This document shows positions 1 to 12,517 of a stretch of DNA of 64,000 nucleotides, one piece after another. The stretch spans positions 1-64,000 of the forward strand of contig QLIY01000541.1 of assembly GCA_003260075.1 (NCBI GenBank), read 5' to 3'. A model generated the notes under the pieces. That model did no database searches. It worked only from the letters and a program-made list of their open reading frames with translations, and was not told the DNA's origin. Origin of the DNA: Phallusia mammillata. Its lineage: Eukaryota; Chordata; Ascidiacea; Phlebobranchia; Ascidiidae. Made by a program: the position numbers and the translations under genes. Each line of letters starts with the position of its first letter. Positions within the stretch are counted from its first letter, which is position 1.

Positions 1-3000
1 AATTAAGCCAGCTACCGGAGCTTTAGTCTTCCATTGCTCCACTAAGTCCTCGGCTACTTCCAGACAGCGAGCCTAAAAATTAAGATTTATTATTTTTCGT
101 ACGAAATTGTTTGAAGATAATATAATTTATGGAAACTTTCGATATCAATGCATATGGTTCTTGCGTAAGTCCAAAAGTCATCGATTCTATTCCAATCAAT
201 GGTATTTTTGACAATTAAATCTACCAAACCACGTCCAAGAAGTATTAAAAATATATCAAAAAGTGTTGTGCCCCTTACAATAAAATATAAATTTGCTGTC
301 TCTTATAAGTTTGAAAAATACCCCCCCCCCACTTTTTAAACTTCCCACAATCTGTTCAAGAAATGAGTTAATGTACGTTAATTCGGACCCGTTTGGACCA
401 AAAAAATTGTCCGGATTAGGCGAAGATACGGATTAACCGATGTCGATTAGTTAAAGCCTTCCCACGCTACAAATCATTTGTACCTCAAGTTTTGTCCGTT
501 TTAGGCGAAGATACGGATTAACCGAATCCCATTTACCCGAGGTATTTCGTATTAGCATTGTCCCAAATTCACAACTCAGAAAATAACTTGAAAACCAAAA
601 AAAAGTTACCAAATTTTTAACTGACCTCTTCAGCAGCATTTTCACGCTCAAACTCCTCCAATGGATATTTGAGTCTTGGAAACGGAGCAATTGGCCAATC
701 AAAACTTGGCACGTCTATTTTGTGAATTGGCTTACTATGAGTGGTTGACAGTGCACCCAGGGTACGCCCATGAAACGCCCCCTCGAACGAGAGAATGGAG
801 AGTTTTGGCGCACCTGGTGGCTAAAATTTGAAATCAATATGTTATAAGATTTCTATCTACTGCAAAAAGTTTGTATTTAACGTTAACAAAAGTATAAACA
901 TTTTTTTGAACTTTTTTTACCTAATGGGGCCTAAATGGTCTTCGAGTACCAAAAACAAAATAATTTAGTTTGTGAAATAGAGAAATCTAACTAAAAGTTA
1001 CAAAATGCTTTTTAAGTGAGGTACATTGGTAAATATAGCCTCTTCGTTTCATATTATATGGTTCTCTTAGTAAAACGCTGGACATCAGATGCCTACCAAC
1101 CATGTATTTAGTTTTGAATAAAGTTTAATTTTTAAAGAACCACTTTAAATTAAACGATTTGGGGGCCAGTAGGTAAAATGATGTTTAGCTCAGGGATTCT
1201 CAAACGCGGCCTACACACTTAAACCATTTGGCCCCTACAAATAAAAAAAGTTTGAGAACCATTGGTTTAGTTATAGTCAAGTGCTTTAAACCCCTTATAT
1301 AATACGTCATACAAATAAAAGACGTTGTTTAATGATCAGAGTGTAACAACTAATCAATTCTCTAAATGACGTAACACCATCTGTGACGTAATACCTGGTT
1401 CCGCATGCACGACTCGTAGGCCGGGTCGCCCAGGGGGGGCAGCTCGACACCCCGTTTTTTCTTCATGTACCAGAAGAAGACCGACTTAAAGGCGTTCTCG
1501 TTCGAGCAACTGCCACAGGCCATCGTAATCACCTGACCAAGACCACGTGGTGCGACTTTGAGCAAAGTTTTATCAATGAGCGCGGGAAAGTCCCGGTTGG
1601 GGAACATCGCCATTGCAGGTCTGTTGATCATGGCGGACTGCGAAAAAATATTTTCAATTCGATTTCGCAATAGACGTTTTTTGACTGGAAATAAAGTACA
1701 GTGGCGTCATACATTACGCAATACTTTATGACGTCACACGTCATGTCGTCCAAACAGTTTTTTTAAGCACCAAAGTTTGAAAACGAAAGAGCGAAAACGT
1801 GATGTTTTTGCATCTGAATGACGTAACCACGCATGCTAAATGACGTCACTGTGGTGCTTATGACGTCACCATGACATGTGTCGTACCTGTGCGGCAGCAG
1901 TGTTGCATGTTTCTAACAGATCAGGGTGATTGTAACCTGAAACAATAAAAACGTATGTTAGAAGGTAATATGGCATTAGAAAAGTGCAAAACTCAAAAAC
2001 GAGTATAAAAATGGAATCAATATTAGCTAGTACAAAGTTTTTAAGCAGCACACAGTGATATAAGTGGAAATCCACTTTGTGTACCGTATTTATTCGATTG
2101 TAAGCTACGGCTTATAAAGTTTTTACAGTTTGTGTGGCTTACAATTTTACCGGTATTATTTCCCCACCTCTTATTTTTATTATATTTCGCGTTCAATATT
2201 CGTTTGCAAATTGGCTTCACACGTCAACATACGCTCTGCTGGGTACAATTATTTGCGTTACTAACAATTGTTGACAAATAATAGCAACGAAAGAAGTGTT
2301 ATGGAACGCTAGTAACCAACATCATTGCATGCGACTTACAAATCGATGCTTACATTATTTTATTGACACCTTAACAAAGGGCATACACTCGAGTAAATAC
2401 GACGGTTGTACAGGAGTTTCTAAAATGTGTCTAACGCTTTTGTGGGATCCTTTACCTTGATGGCTATCATCATATTGTATACGTTTTTAACCCACTACAA
2501 CACTATTATAAGTAAAAATTCGATAAATATAAGCAAATGTTAACAAACTAGTTGCTAGAAACTCTTATACTGCCATTGGCCTGGTGGGATTCGAACCCAC
2601 GGCAGAACCTTATCTTGGACTACGATATTGCCGACTAAATCAAGGTTATCCAGTTTTAAGCAGGCCTGAAATTGGGGTCCCGAATAGGTTGAGAAAAACC
2701 CCTAAACCCGGGCTGAAACGGTTATAAAAAAACGAATTGGGTCGAAAATTGGTGAAATTGCGACAAAAATTATACTAAGCGTGACGTCAGACGCGAATCA
2801 AGCCAGTTTTAAGTAAACTAACGCCAGAACCCGCAGCATGACTTTAAACAACTTGATTACCTAATGGCAATGAGGAGATTTGCTGAAAACAGTCAAGCAG
2901 AACATTTTCGTCAGCATCCACTAAATAGTTGCCTTGACTTTTTTCAAAATCACAGAACAGCGCGACGGCTTGTGCAGACTAAAAGAATAAACAAAAAAAT

Positions 3001-6000
3001 GATATTTTAACAACATGAATTATATAAAAGTTGTACAAATTGATGGTAAATTAGACCATAAGTACAGTTATTCGAGCAGTGGCCAAATTTCTTGACAACC
3101 GTTTGAGCGGCTTACATTTTTAATGTTATGTCGATATTTCTTTCAACTGCCCAGCATTTAAATACCAATTGTTTAAATGCGTAGAATTACTTTACATATG
3201 TAGGCCTGCTTTACTGAAAAAAGTTTCTAGACATTACAGCACGCGGCTTATTTTTAGGAAAATGCTGTGCTTAGTTTAAATCAAAGCATATATACTTATT
3301 AAACTGAAAATATTCAAATGAACTGTATTTTTCTATTTCATTTTTTAATTTGTTTAAAAATTATTAACGTTTGCTTACTGTAGACTGTCAAATGCAACCA
3401 AGTTTAAAGAAACGTTTTAAACAAAAACAACCATAAAATTGCTAACCTGAATTTTGCTTGTTTCTTGTATAAGATTCTGCAACACAAACAAAGAAAAAAT
3501 GTTATCAAAATTGCATTTTGTCGGGATTGTTTTTTATTAAACAACCCGGTTTTAACCAACCCCACCAAAAGATTTTCCCAGAAGGGAACTAAAAGTATTA
3601 ACTTTGAAACAGTAAGTTTATTGGTAAAAATAACGGCCCAAATAGAAGTAAAAAGTGACATGCTTTATTTTTCAAACGTTTCGGCAAATGCTCATGCTAT
3701 TATAAAAACATCATAACTGATGTGGCCTTTATGTCACTGATGGTGGCATGAGCATTTGCCGAAACGTTCGAAATATAAAGCATGTCGCTATTTACGTCTA
3801 TTTGAGCCGTTATTTTCACCATTAAACTTATGAACAGATCCGTTTATAATGAACTATTTAATTATAAATTATTTATATTAAAGTAAATTCACTTCCAAAA
3901 TGAGTAGAGTTGAAGCAAGTTCATACACGTTATCGAACCATGTTTTTGTGTGTACTTAATGTTTTACATCAACACGCCGCAGATCTGTTTACAAGTCACA
4001 GGTTTCCATCAAAAAGCGATTTCCAGACTAGCAAATCGATTAACGGGTTTTTCATTGATTTTCCCGCCAAACCCTTGTCCAATCACGCTCGACTTCATCA
4101 ATAATTAACGATTGTTTGCAAATAATTGACTCAAAATCCATGTGATTATGTTGAACTAGTGATTTCCTATGGGGCAGTGTTTCATTATAGCTAGGACAAA
4201 AATCCTTGTTCTAGTTAATACATGGATGAACAGCTGGGATCAGCCCTGAATCATCGATGCAGACCAGCGATCACGGTACACTCGTATCCAAATCATAGTC
4301 ATTTTGGAATAATTAAGCGTTATAGCCGAACACCAAGCATTCACCATATATGGCATGATAAAGGCTAGAAAAATCCAGCCTGCAGTGGGATTCGAACCCA
4401 CGCTGATTCGGTATAACGCCTTCACTATGCCTATGGATGTTTATTCCACCGGTTTAATTTTCATTTAGACCGCGAATACAGATTTTAGATCATAACAATA
4501 CATTACTGACAAATAAGTTACTCGGAAAATATTGGTATGTATTCTGACCCCCCCCCCTAGACCGCGAATACAGATTTTAGATCATAACAATACATTACTG
4601 ACAAAAAAGTTACTCGGAAAATATTGGTATGTAGTGTGCAGTGACTTAACTTCTAGAAAATGACTCAAGACTTAGCGAAGGACGTCTCAGAGCAATGTAA
4701 TTCGGAACAATTGCAAAAAATATACTAGATTTGTGACCTAAAAGGCAAGCAGAATTCTTTTAAAACCCACTGGAGCAACTAAATCGAAATCAAAAGAAAA
4801 CATTAAGTGTAAAACTCAACAATAGATGCTTATAGTTATTAAACACGAAGTATTTTGCCTGTGTAATTTTCGAAGCCAAGCAACCTTATTTTACAACTTT
4901 TTCCAAACCTAGATATGTTACAAGGGTTTTTGGATTAGATTGACTGTCAGTTTAGCAATTGGAAAGTAAATACTAATTTGTTGGACCTTGGCTGGCAGTA
5001 GCAGTAAAATAGTAAACACATAAACAGTAAAATTTAACGCTGACTTTAATTCGTTGCATATGCAAAACGTAAATTTAGAGGCACTATGACAGTTATAATC
5101 CTGGTACCTTTGTATTAGGACCAGGAACCTCCGTTTTTACACTTGGCGCATTTGGTTCAATCGCTGCGCTTGCATGCTGGAATCGTGAGTCTGAAAAAAA
5201 AAGGAAAATAAAACAATAAAAAGCGGAAATCATAATTATTGTTCATTAATCAAAATATTTGTTTTCATTTCGTCCAGTACTGTGACGGGTTTTATGCAAA
5301 ACTGGGGCCCGACCCGACTTTTGCCAAAAACTAAACCCGTTTGTAAAATCAGGACCGAATCAAGCCTGTTTTATTTAATTTATGCNAGGAAAATAAAACA
5401 ATAAAAAGCGGAAATCATAATTATTGTTCATTAATCAAAATATTTGTTTTCATTTCGTCCAGTACTGTGACTGGTTTTATGCAAAACTGGGGCCCGACCC
5501 GACTTTTGCCAAAAACGAAACCCGTTTGTAAAATCAGGACCGAATCAAGCCTGTTTTATTTAATTTATGCCCGAACTCGTCTATTCGGCTGCCCTTTACA
5601 AATATGGTTTTACCTAATTACGTACTACATAGTATTCAAAACTGCGCAGAACTAACATTACATCAACTACCACTAAAGCATCATTGTTTTGTCTAACAGC
5701 CGTCAAAAAAACATTAAATAATTTGCAGGCTGGCAACAGCCTTACCCCAAAAAGACACAAAACTAAGATAAACACACAATTTTCCTGTTGTGGTAACACC
5801 ACTGCTTGCCTTGTAGCAAAACGTTTAATATAATGTCAATAATTCGATTAATTCCCGAATGTATTTGGCAAAACTGCCGAATATTCTGTTTCGGCTAGAA
5901 CCCCATTTTTCCGATTTTGTGCACTCTAGTTTGAACTGTGTTTTATTTCTGCTCGTTGAAAACCAAAAATTACTTACGTTTAGTTGCAGATTGCGAAATA

Positions 6001-6059
6001 GCTTTCCCACGGCGTAAAACATCTCCGAATTTGACTCCACAAGACATCTTGGACAACAT
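1..6059 (-). CDS. ABAT: 4-aminobutyrate aminotransferase, mitochondrial (N-terminal part; gene runs off left edge)
   Basis: PLP enzyme that transfers the amino group of GABA to 2-oxoglutarate in the mitochondrial matrix. Coding exons in transcript order: 5978-6059, 5108-5190, 3447-3476 (30 nt), 2861-2978, 1887-1936, 1395-1637, 626-820 and 1-72. All have GT/AG borders and matching phases, giving 291 codons of about 500. Seen: an N-terminus rich in K/R/S with no acidic stretch (mitochondrial presequence), [51 protein letters not shown] and GAFHGRTLG. From family knowledge, the two cysteines of CGSC (about residues 162 and 165) match those holding a [2Fe-2S] cluster in the pig enzyme. Phe and Arg of FHGR match the PLP-stacking and GABA-carboxylate residues. 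The PLP lysine lies beyond the window. The start is the first ATG of the presequence exon. The intron at 5191-5977 contains an internal sequence duplication joined by an N. Confidence 0.93.
1194..1264. mobile_element. Short remnant of CAGTGGTTCTCAAACT MITE
   Basis: CAGGGATTCTCAAACGCGGC and AAAGTTTGAGAACCATTG about 70 bp apart, in an ABAT intron. Confidence 0.6.
1365..1870. promoter_or_regulatory. Cluster of CRE-like TGACGT motifs around ABAT exons 5-6
   Basis: About six TGACGTCA/TGACGTAA sites (near 1368, 1383, 1730, 1820, 1842 and 1861) fall in 500 bp of intron flanking ABAT exons. Such octamers bind CREB/ATF factors. Function is not shown. Confidence 0.35.
2055..2350. repeat. Dispersed repeat C in ABAT intron
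   Basis: ACCGTATTTATTCGATTGTA, GTTTGTGTGGCTTACAAT and GGGTACAATTATTTGCGTTA, shared with 60126 and 60560. Confidence 0.65.
2575..2645 (-). mobile_element. SINE head fragment
   Basis: GTGGGATTCGAACCCACGGC, a tRNA-like T-arm, without the rest of a tRNA fold. Confidence 0.55.
3656..3788. repeat. Inverted repeat (hairpin)
   Basis: Arms of about 43 bp (3656-3698 and 3745-3788) around TTTCGGCAAATGCTCATGC and GCATGAGCATTTGCCGAAA, with a loop of about 46 bases, in an ABAT intron. Confidence 0.8.
4225..4436 (-). mobile_element. tRNA-derived SINE
   Basis: Body end GGGATCAGCCCTGAATC at left, tRNA B box (rc of GGGATTCGAACCC) at right. In the ABAT intron between exons 2 and 3. Confidence 0.75.
4473..4634. 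repeat. Direct duplication around a short C run
   Basis: ACCGCGAATACAGATTTTAG...TTGGTATGTA occurs before and after C at about 4549-4557, nearly identical. Confidence 0.9.
5203..5570. repeat. Direct duplication around a single N
   Basis: GGAAAATAAAACAATAAAAA...TAATTTATGC is repeated, with an N at 5385 between. ABAT intron 1. Confidence 0.9.
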
Positions 6060-6113
6060 TTTCACACACTGCTATCAGTAAATATGCCGCCTGGCGCACT
6101 AATCTCCCTGTTT

Positions 6114-6132
6114 CTACGAAGAAAAAAATGGG
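6114..6132 (-). promoter_or_regulatory. 3' splice acceptor upstream of ABAT start
   Basis: On the minus strand a pyrimidine tract ending TTCTTCGTAG stops 54 nt before the ABAT ATG. It could be a 5'UTR intron end or a spliced-leader trans-splice site. Confidence 0.5.
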
Positions 6133-6199
6133 TAGTAATTCACATGGGAAATCAAATACACGGCTCGAAAATATATTTGTTTCCCAAACCAACTTTGTC

Positions 6200-8390
6200 T
6201 AGCCAACCGTAGCGGTTGTTATACACGATTGGGAAATTCTACTGACGTATATATTTTCTCGCAAGCTTACTAAATACCGATGGACTGCGCCAAGCATTAA
6301 ACAATATTTAAAATAAAATTGTGTACACATGGTGACGGTTAGGGCTATTAGGGTTGGGGTGAAGTTTTTTAATAAAAATTGCAATAAACTCAACATGTAA
6401 ACTTAGTTACTAACCCTACAATCAGTTCCTAACTCTCTCCTAGCTCACTCTTAATTTAAATAACTCTGCTCTTTACGCCATCTATCAATATTTAACAAAC
6501 TTTGTCTGTTATGAGTTCTTTTGCTAGTTAGCTCAAACACCATTTCACGACACAAAAAGCGCGCTTGTTTCAAATGCAATTTTTCACCTTTAAAAACGTA
6601 TTTGTTCGTCGATCTTTGGGAACACACCGATTGACATAAAATCTACTAAGCTTTGACGTATATTAGTCGTCATAAACTGACCCAAAAAAACTATTTTTTC
6701 TAGGACAATATTTCGACTAAATATATCTGTCAAGTAGACGCCCAAAACTGACCCCTGAGATTTGGCCTCATGTACACCAAAATTGTAATCCCTGCAATAC
6801 GTAGATTTTTAGGACAGAAAGCGACTATTAGTCCGAATTCGTCGATAGGACGTCACATGTCTGCTGGGGGGTTGCTATAAAATACCCAATCTACCCAACT
6901 AGAAATGCACTATTCAAACCACGCAATTGAAGTTATTCCAACAAAATGCTTAATCAGTGCAACAACTAAACTTTATGCATACGCAATGTATTCCAGTAAC
7001 TGAATTTGTAATTTTTCCGTGCTAAAGAAATGAAAACCGCACGTATTTTACTCTAAAACATGCAATTCACTTTATAAAATGTAAAAGCATGTGAGCCATT
7101 AAATGATAAGCTGCACTTTAAATTAGTAAAATAAAATGCGCACTTTAAAGCAGATTGCATATTCTTGGTAAATCGCTGAACAACAATTCATTGCGTTTGT
7201 AATATCTCTATGGTTAACAACGTTTACCATGCAATTGTAGTATCACCACAATGTTGTGTGTGACGTCATAATTGGTTGTGGTGCGTTGGGTTAACTGTGC
7301 ATTTTTTTGGCATTCTATTTTTACACGTGGTGTAGTGCGCTGAAGTGAAACAAATTGTTAAAATGTTGAAATATTGCCTTTTGGACCTACGCAAAACCAG
7401 TTGGTAAGTGTTGCTTATTTGGAAAACTTGTTATTGATGCTGTTGTACGTATTTTGACATTGATTTCGTTTATTCAGAAAACCGTATTGCAAATATCTCT
7501 AAACCTGTGTGGTGTAAAGAGAGAATGCGAGTTTAAACTGAAAGGTCGCGTGAAACAAAACAAAAGGGATTCAACAGCGTTCACACTTCAAGTCTAGCCA
7601 TTGTATACTTCAAGCTCTATTTGCCAACAAAGTCAAGAAAAATTGGCCAAGTTCATCAATATTTACCAAACGTCACGCTTGACATGATATCACGCAAAAT
7701 CAAAAATTGGACATTAAAAGATACTTTACCAATTCTTGAAAGCAGACAAAAAAATTAAACAAAAATGAGACCAGTTGTTGGTTTTTAAAAACACATATTA
7801 GGTTAACTTTTATAATTGTCCGTTTAATAAAACTAACAAAAGCAATAAAACGTGCTGACATAGAAGCAAAACTTTAGCACTATAATTGCTGCTTTGACTG
7901 ATAAAAAAAGTCCTTCAAGCATTTATTAAAACTTTTGAATAATGCTTACTACTTGCACGAACTTAAATGCAAGTAGGGTTTTCTAGCCAGATTTTTGCTG
8001 CCAATTATAACCAACTCAAACACTTTTTTAAGTGCATTAGAATGCAAATCACTCAACCGTTAAGACAATTTTTTTAGTCACTACCCAAACAAGGCAAGGG
8101 TTACTTGAGGTCAGTCTGGAAGCGCCAGCCCATCAAAACACCATATTAAGAAGGTGGGCGGCAACCGGCAAGCAATTCAAAAGCACTTTTAAGCTAATAC
8201 ATCCACCTTAATCACTTCTTGTTTCTTTTTGTAATGAATTTGTGAATACAGCTTGTTCAATTCAACCTTGTTCACTAATTGTGCCTTCACCTTTTACTTT
8301 GCAACGTATTAATGTCGCACTTCTGCTTCCCTCTTGGAGACTGTTCTAATGCAATATTTTCGATTCTACCAAACTAATTTAACTCAAATT
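6200..8390. other. Gene-free stretch
   Basis: No credible coding exon. 6330-6560 belongs to a dispersed repeat (GGCTATTAGGGTTGGGG and CTAACCCTA blocks) also at 24400-24560, 52440-52700 and 54000-54130. The rest looks unique and AT-rich. Confidence 0.5.
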
Positions 8391-8399
8391 ATGTCCAAA

Positions 8400-8625
8400 T
8401 GTACAAATCTCACCCTCCAATATGAGTCCCTGTCACATAACGCTTGTAGCAACGGTGTAGCTGCAGCGCGTCTACCATCTATCCACCAATTGTCCCCCCA
8501 ACTCTGTGGCGCTTTTTAAGGTCCGAACGTGGCGCAGTTATTTCCGGCCTGGTGAATGTTTTAGCGCAATTGTGCTGCTACGATTTTGCCGGCGAAATTA
8601 ACTCAACTCAACTAAATTCACTAAA
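8400..8625 (+). repeat. Dispersed repeat A (ends in AACTC array)
   Basis: Shared blocks CGGTGTAGCTGCAGCGCG, CAGTTATTTCCGGCCTGGTG and an ACTCAACTCAACTAAA tail. The tail suggests a retroposed (SINE-like) element. Confidence 0.65.
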
Positions 8626-9279
8626 CTTACAGGACAGATCAATGCACCACCGGGGTTAGATTTCAAATTTAATTTTAGCATTGCAATTTGAAAACAGTCT
8701 TTTAGTAACTTCCTAAAAGTTAAAATGGACTGTCTTGATTGCGTAACCTCATTTCGAGCCCTGCGCAAAGAAAGGTTCTTTGTCACGGTTGGCTAGCCCT
8801 GTCGTTGCCGATTTTGTTTATTTTAGGTTTGCAAATGGCACTGGCAAACTTTTAACTTTCTGTTTTTACGACTAATTGTTGCTTTTTTATTGATTTAAGT
8901 ACTTTACAAAACGCTTACAAACATAATAATGATCATTTGTCTATGCTGAGTTGCAAGACTGGTTTTAAAAGCGTAATCAAACTAATCTAATTACTGTTTT
9001 GCGCTACTGCTGCTGTACTAGTTTACTGTGTAACTCCAAAAGCTGCTGCGTTGTTTACACAGGTAGCTGTTGTTTACACAGTTGTGGGCGTGTTGTGATG
9101 CCCAGACGAAGTTAATCCTTTTACCGTATTGCGTTGACGGTATTTTTTCACTGACATTCTAAACGTTCGGTGTCAATTTCGCAACTTTTGATGTGTTCCT
9201 GTGTTGACAAAAACCGTAGACTGTTGCACTACCAGCAGGCCTGTACAGCAGCTGCCTTTTAATAGCTGTCAAAACAACC

Positions 9280-9460
9280 AAGTAACTATCAATATGGTTC
9301 AGCTGCAGCGCATTTAATCAAGACCCACTTATTGTGCCATCCATTTTTGCGTCCCATATTCTCTCAACGTTCGACAGCTATTTCCGGCTTGGTGATAGTT
9401 CAGTGCAATTGTGTCAGTATGTGTTCTTTCACCAAGCAAAATCAACTTAATTTAATAATA
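9280..9460 (+). repeat. Dispersed repeat A
   Basis: CAGCTGCAGCGCATTT, AGCTATTTCCGGCTTGGTGA and TTCTTTCACCAAGCAAAAT. Confidence 0.62.
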
Positions 9461-10099
9461 TCGGCTTGGTGATCATTTGTGCGTAAATTGGATGCTACGT
9501 GTAGTTTTCACTAAATAAACTCTTATCATCACCACAGTATAAACATGAACACTAAAACTACAACAGCTAATGAAACTTTTGCAACAGAATGTATTCACTG
9601 CAAAGTGTCTGTCAGTATTCATGAATATACTGTTAAAGTCTTAGTCTAGACTCTAGAGGTCCTAAAATTAAGACTAAAACTGAATGTCAAGGATCTAGTT
9701 GAACTCTATATCTGAGTCAGCAGTAAACGTAGTGCACTGCAGACCCGACAAATTTTTACTATCTGCAAACACATCCTATGTTTGCTTTGAGGTGCACAAA
9801 AGCTTTTGAGCACTTTTGAAGGCTCAAAAATCTGCTAGAAAGATAGGTATGTCACTGAGTACACAAAATATTGTCAATATACTATTTTAGTCATACAGTA
9901 CCACAACCGGAAAAAATGACTACAGTACCATAACCGGTTTATTTTTTTCAATGTAAAAGCAGATTATGACTTAAATGCCTGTATATAAAGCCTAAAATTA
10001 AGTCTATTCTAGCCGTTTTATGAATAAACACCACTACTAAATGATTCTTTTAGTCATTTTTTCATGTAAAAACCTCTCAAATAAAGCTAATCTAACCGG

Positions 10100-11301
10100 T
10101 GTAGCGGTCATGATATTAATGTGCACAAAGTTTATGTTCAACGTTAGCATGTTGTTTGTAATAATGTTGCACAGCATATAGGGGAAGTGTTTAACCTCTT
10201 TATAACTGGATGTAAGTGTTGGTATTTCCGCTCTCATGCAAGTCATAAGATATTTTGAGTCATTTTGTTATTCTAGAACAGTGGTTCTTAAAGTATGGGT
10301 CGCGACCCAAACATGGGTCGCGCAGGGTCACAAAATGGGTCGCGCTGTGGTGATTCAATTCTGCCCAAACGAACTTTTTACATTTCAATTTTTAAGTATT
10401 TACAATTCTCAGTCATGACTGAATTATTGTATCATAGCCATTTTATGCGGCTTTATCTTAGTAACCTTGGAGTATTGCAGCATAAGTAAGTGGTTTTGTG
10501 AGAGTTTTGATAGCATCGTAGCCAAATACAGCCTCACTCGACAACGCTATACAGCAAAATGAACCAATCATTATAACATCCAGACATAGCCTTCCAATTT
10601 TCTATTACGCACACGGCGATTGTAACACGTTAGCACGGGGAATGCTAGGAGGTTAATCATATGAAACTGAAATTGAAAAGTAACAGTTAGCATTTAAGGA
10701 TGATAACTATTCATACAAAAATAAAAAATACATTTTTGTTGTTTGGGGCTTGGGTCGCAAGATGTTCATAAAGCTCAGATTTGGGTCGCGGTCAAAAAAG
10801 TTTGAGAACCACTGTTCTAGAACGTTCTGCACAAACATAAGGTGTTTGTTCATCATTTCGCATACTTCCCCTTGTTTATACTGTCGTTTCCGTTCAAGTT
10901 TGAAGTAGGACACAGCCGCTCGTACTTGAGAAGAAGCATAGCAGCTCGGTCGAGGGCGCTATGACTTTATAAATTGCACCTTTGCCATAAAATGAATTCT
11001 ATAACTTAAAAGAAAAAAGGTTTCACGCAATAGCCAATATTTTACTCTACTGTGTATAGCTTATTTTCTACTTTGTCGCCGGGGAATTCTGGGTCTATTC
11101 TTAGACTATTTTTAGTCATTTGGTAGTCTATATTCTTCTATTTTGCTCCCTTTGGGGATGTGGAAGCTGATTTAATCGTTCGCCTTTAAACGTTTACTCA
11201 AGAATACAAAGAAATAAGAGACACTGTGTGGAGCTGTTATTGAGATGCAAAGATCAGACTCACCAAACAATTTGCAATGAACATTATAGTTTACACTGTA
11301 G
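10100..11301. repeat. Repeat unit copy 1 (interrupted by a hAT MITE)
   Basis: Starts at TGTAGCGGTCATG and ends at TTTACACTGTAG. Outside the 536-bp MITE it is nearly identical to 13406-14075. Sequences after the shared end differ completely between copies. Confidence 0.85.
10279..10814. mobile_element. hAT-like MITE with perfect 8-bp TSD
   Basis: Terminal inverted repeats CAGTGGTTCTTAAA...TTTGAGAACCACTG are flanked by TTCTAGAA on both sides. The paralogous unit at about 13575 has a single TTCTAGAA, which is the empty site. The ends carry GGGTCGCG repeats. Confidence 0.92.
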
Positions 11302-11322
11302 TTTACACAGATGTCGCTTTAA

Positions 11323-11592
11323 ATTGGTACCTTACGAGCAAGGTTCGGACAGCACGCTCAAAATGATGCCCCGAACGGTTCGAACAAGTCGTCATTTGGA
11401 CAAGGGTTACTTACAGATTGGTGCCCTGACATCCGATCGAGCTTACCAGAGACTTTTCGAGTAGAAGCAGGTATTTTGGTCATCTACAATGCCACCGAGA
11501 TCCTATTGGAATCAGAAACAAAAGAGGAGGAACCATTCGACTACCATGATCACGAAATTCGCGCCGATGGAGACGTGTTTCTTTTCTTATAA
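11323..11592 (+). CDS. Uncharacterised open frame, possible terminal exon
   Basis: An 89-codon open frame follows an acceptor-like TTTACACAG at 11302-11310, but a TAA lies between them. It has GC content above its surroundings and a mixed, acidic composition (ESETKEEEPFDYHDHEIRAD, ending DGDVFLFL). It sits directly after the 3' end of repeat-unit copy 10100-11301. I do not recognise a family, no start codon is present, and TAAGTAAGTG overlaps the stop. It may be the last exon of a gene whose other exons I could not find, or chance. Confidence 0.22.
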   Translation: MGTLRARFGQHAQNDAPNGSNKSSFGQGLLTDWCPDIRSSLPETFRVEAGILVIYNATEILLESETKEEEPFDYHDHEIRADGDVFLFL

Positions 11593-12267
11593 GTAAGTGC
11601 GTGTGAAATCTGCGCTTGACAATTTTCTGTGTTGTAAAATGTATATTTTATTCGCTTAGTAACACTTTTCAAGATAAATTAGTTATGTTTATTCATCGAT
11701 GTATTGCATGTTAAGCTGTGTGCACGTATATAACTTATAATTCAGTAAAAATTGATATAAGAAAATATTTTGCTAGTGTCAAACTGTAAACGTGTGCTTC
11801 GATGTGTCTCACCGTCAATTTATGTTTCACGTTTCATGTCAACGGTTTTGTCAAGCCGGAAACGTTCTTGTTTTGCTGCTAGCGCTGCATGATATGTATT
11901 AACTCCCTGGCTTGAGCTGTTTAATAGAATCACACATTTTCCACACACAAATATAACATGTAAACGACCAACCTGTCAAAAACAAGTGAGCTCAGTTACG
12001 CTGAGGACAATTGCCCAAACCCAAGAAAACAAGCACGGCTTCTCCTTTTTTCAGCGTTTACTTTTGTACCGCCATTTTGCTTTTGTTTTCTGTGTTGTTG
12101 GGAAACGCTTTTGTTTCGTTAACCTATACCTTTCGTTCATCCGTATCAACCCATCCGTATCAATTTGTTTTGTTTATATTAATTACGTATATTGTGCGAC
12201 AATTTTCGCCAATAAACAAACATCCTAACCGAAACACGACGTCGTTCTACGCCATATTTGTCTGCAT

Positions 12268-12354
<87 letters not shown>
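12268..12354. repeat. 87-base G run
   Basis: Pure G. Followed by an ACTATTCACAAGTCTACAA/ACTATTTACAAGCCTACAA pair and a second G run. Confidence 0.95.
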
Positions 12355-12355
<1 letters not shown>

Positions 12356-12440
12356 CAACTATTCACAAGTCTACAAACAGACATTTCGAGCCCAAGCTCC
12401 TACTATTTACAAGCCTACAAAATTATGAGCCAGCACGAGC

Positions 12441-12442
<2 letters not shown>

Positions 12443-12516
<74 letters not shown>
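12443..12516. repeat. 74-base G run
   Basis: Pure G. With 12268 it is one of only two long runs read as G on this strand. Confidence 0.95.

Positions 12517-12517
<1 letters not shown>

Noticed and set aside
7364-7412. Possible first exon: ATG, 14 codons and a GTAAGTG donor
   Set aside because: Joining it to the next acceptor (about 7478) creates an in-frame TGA, and no later exon could be found.
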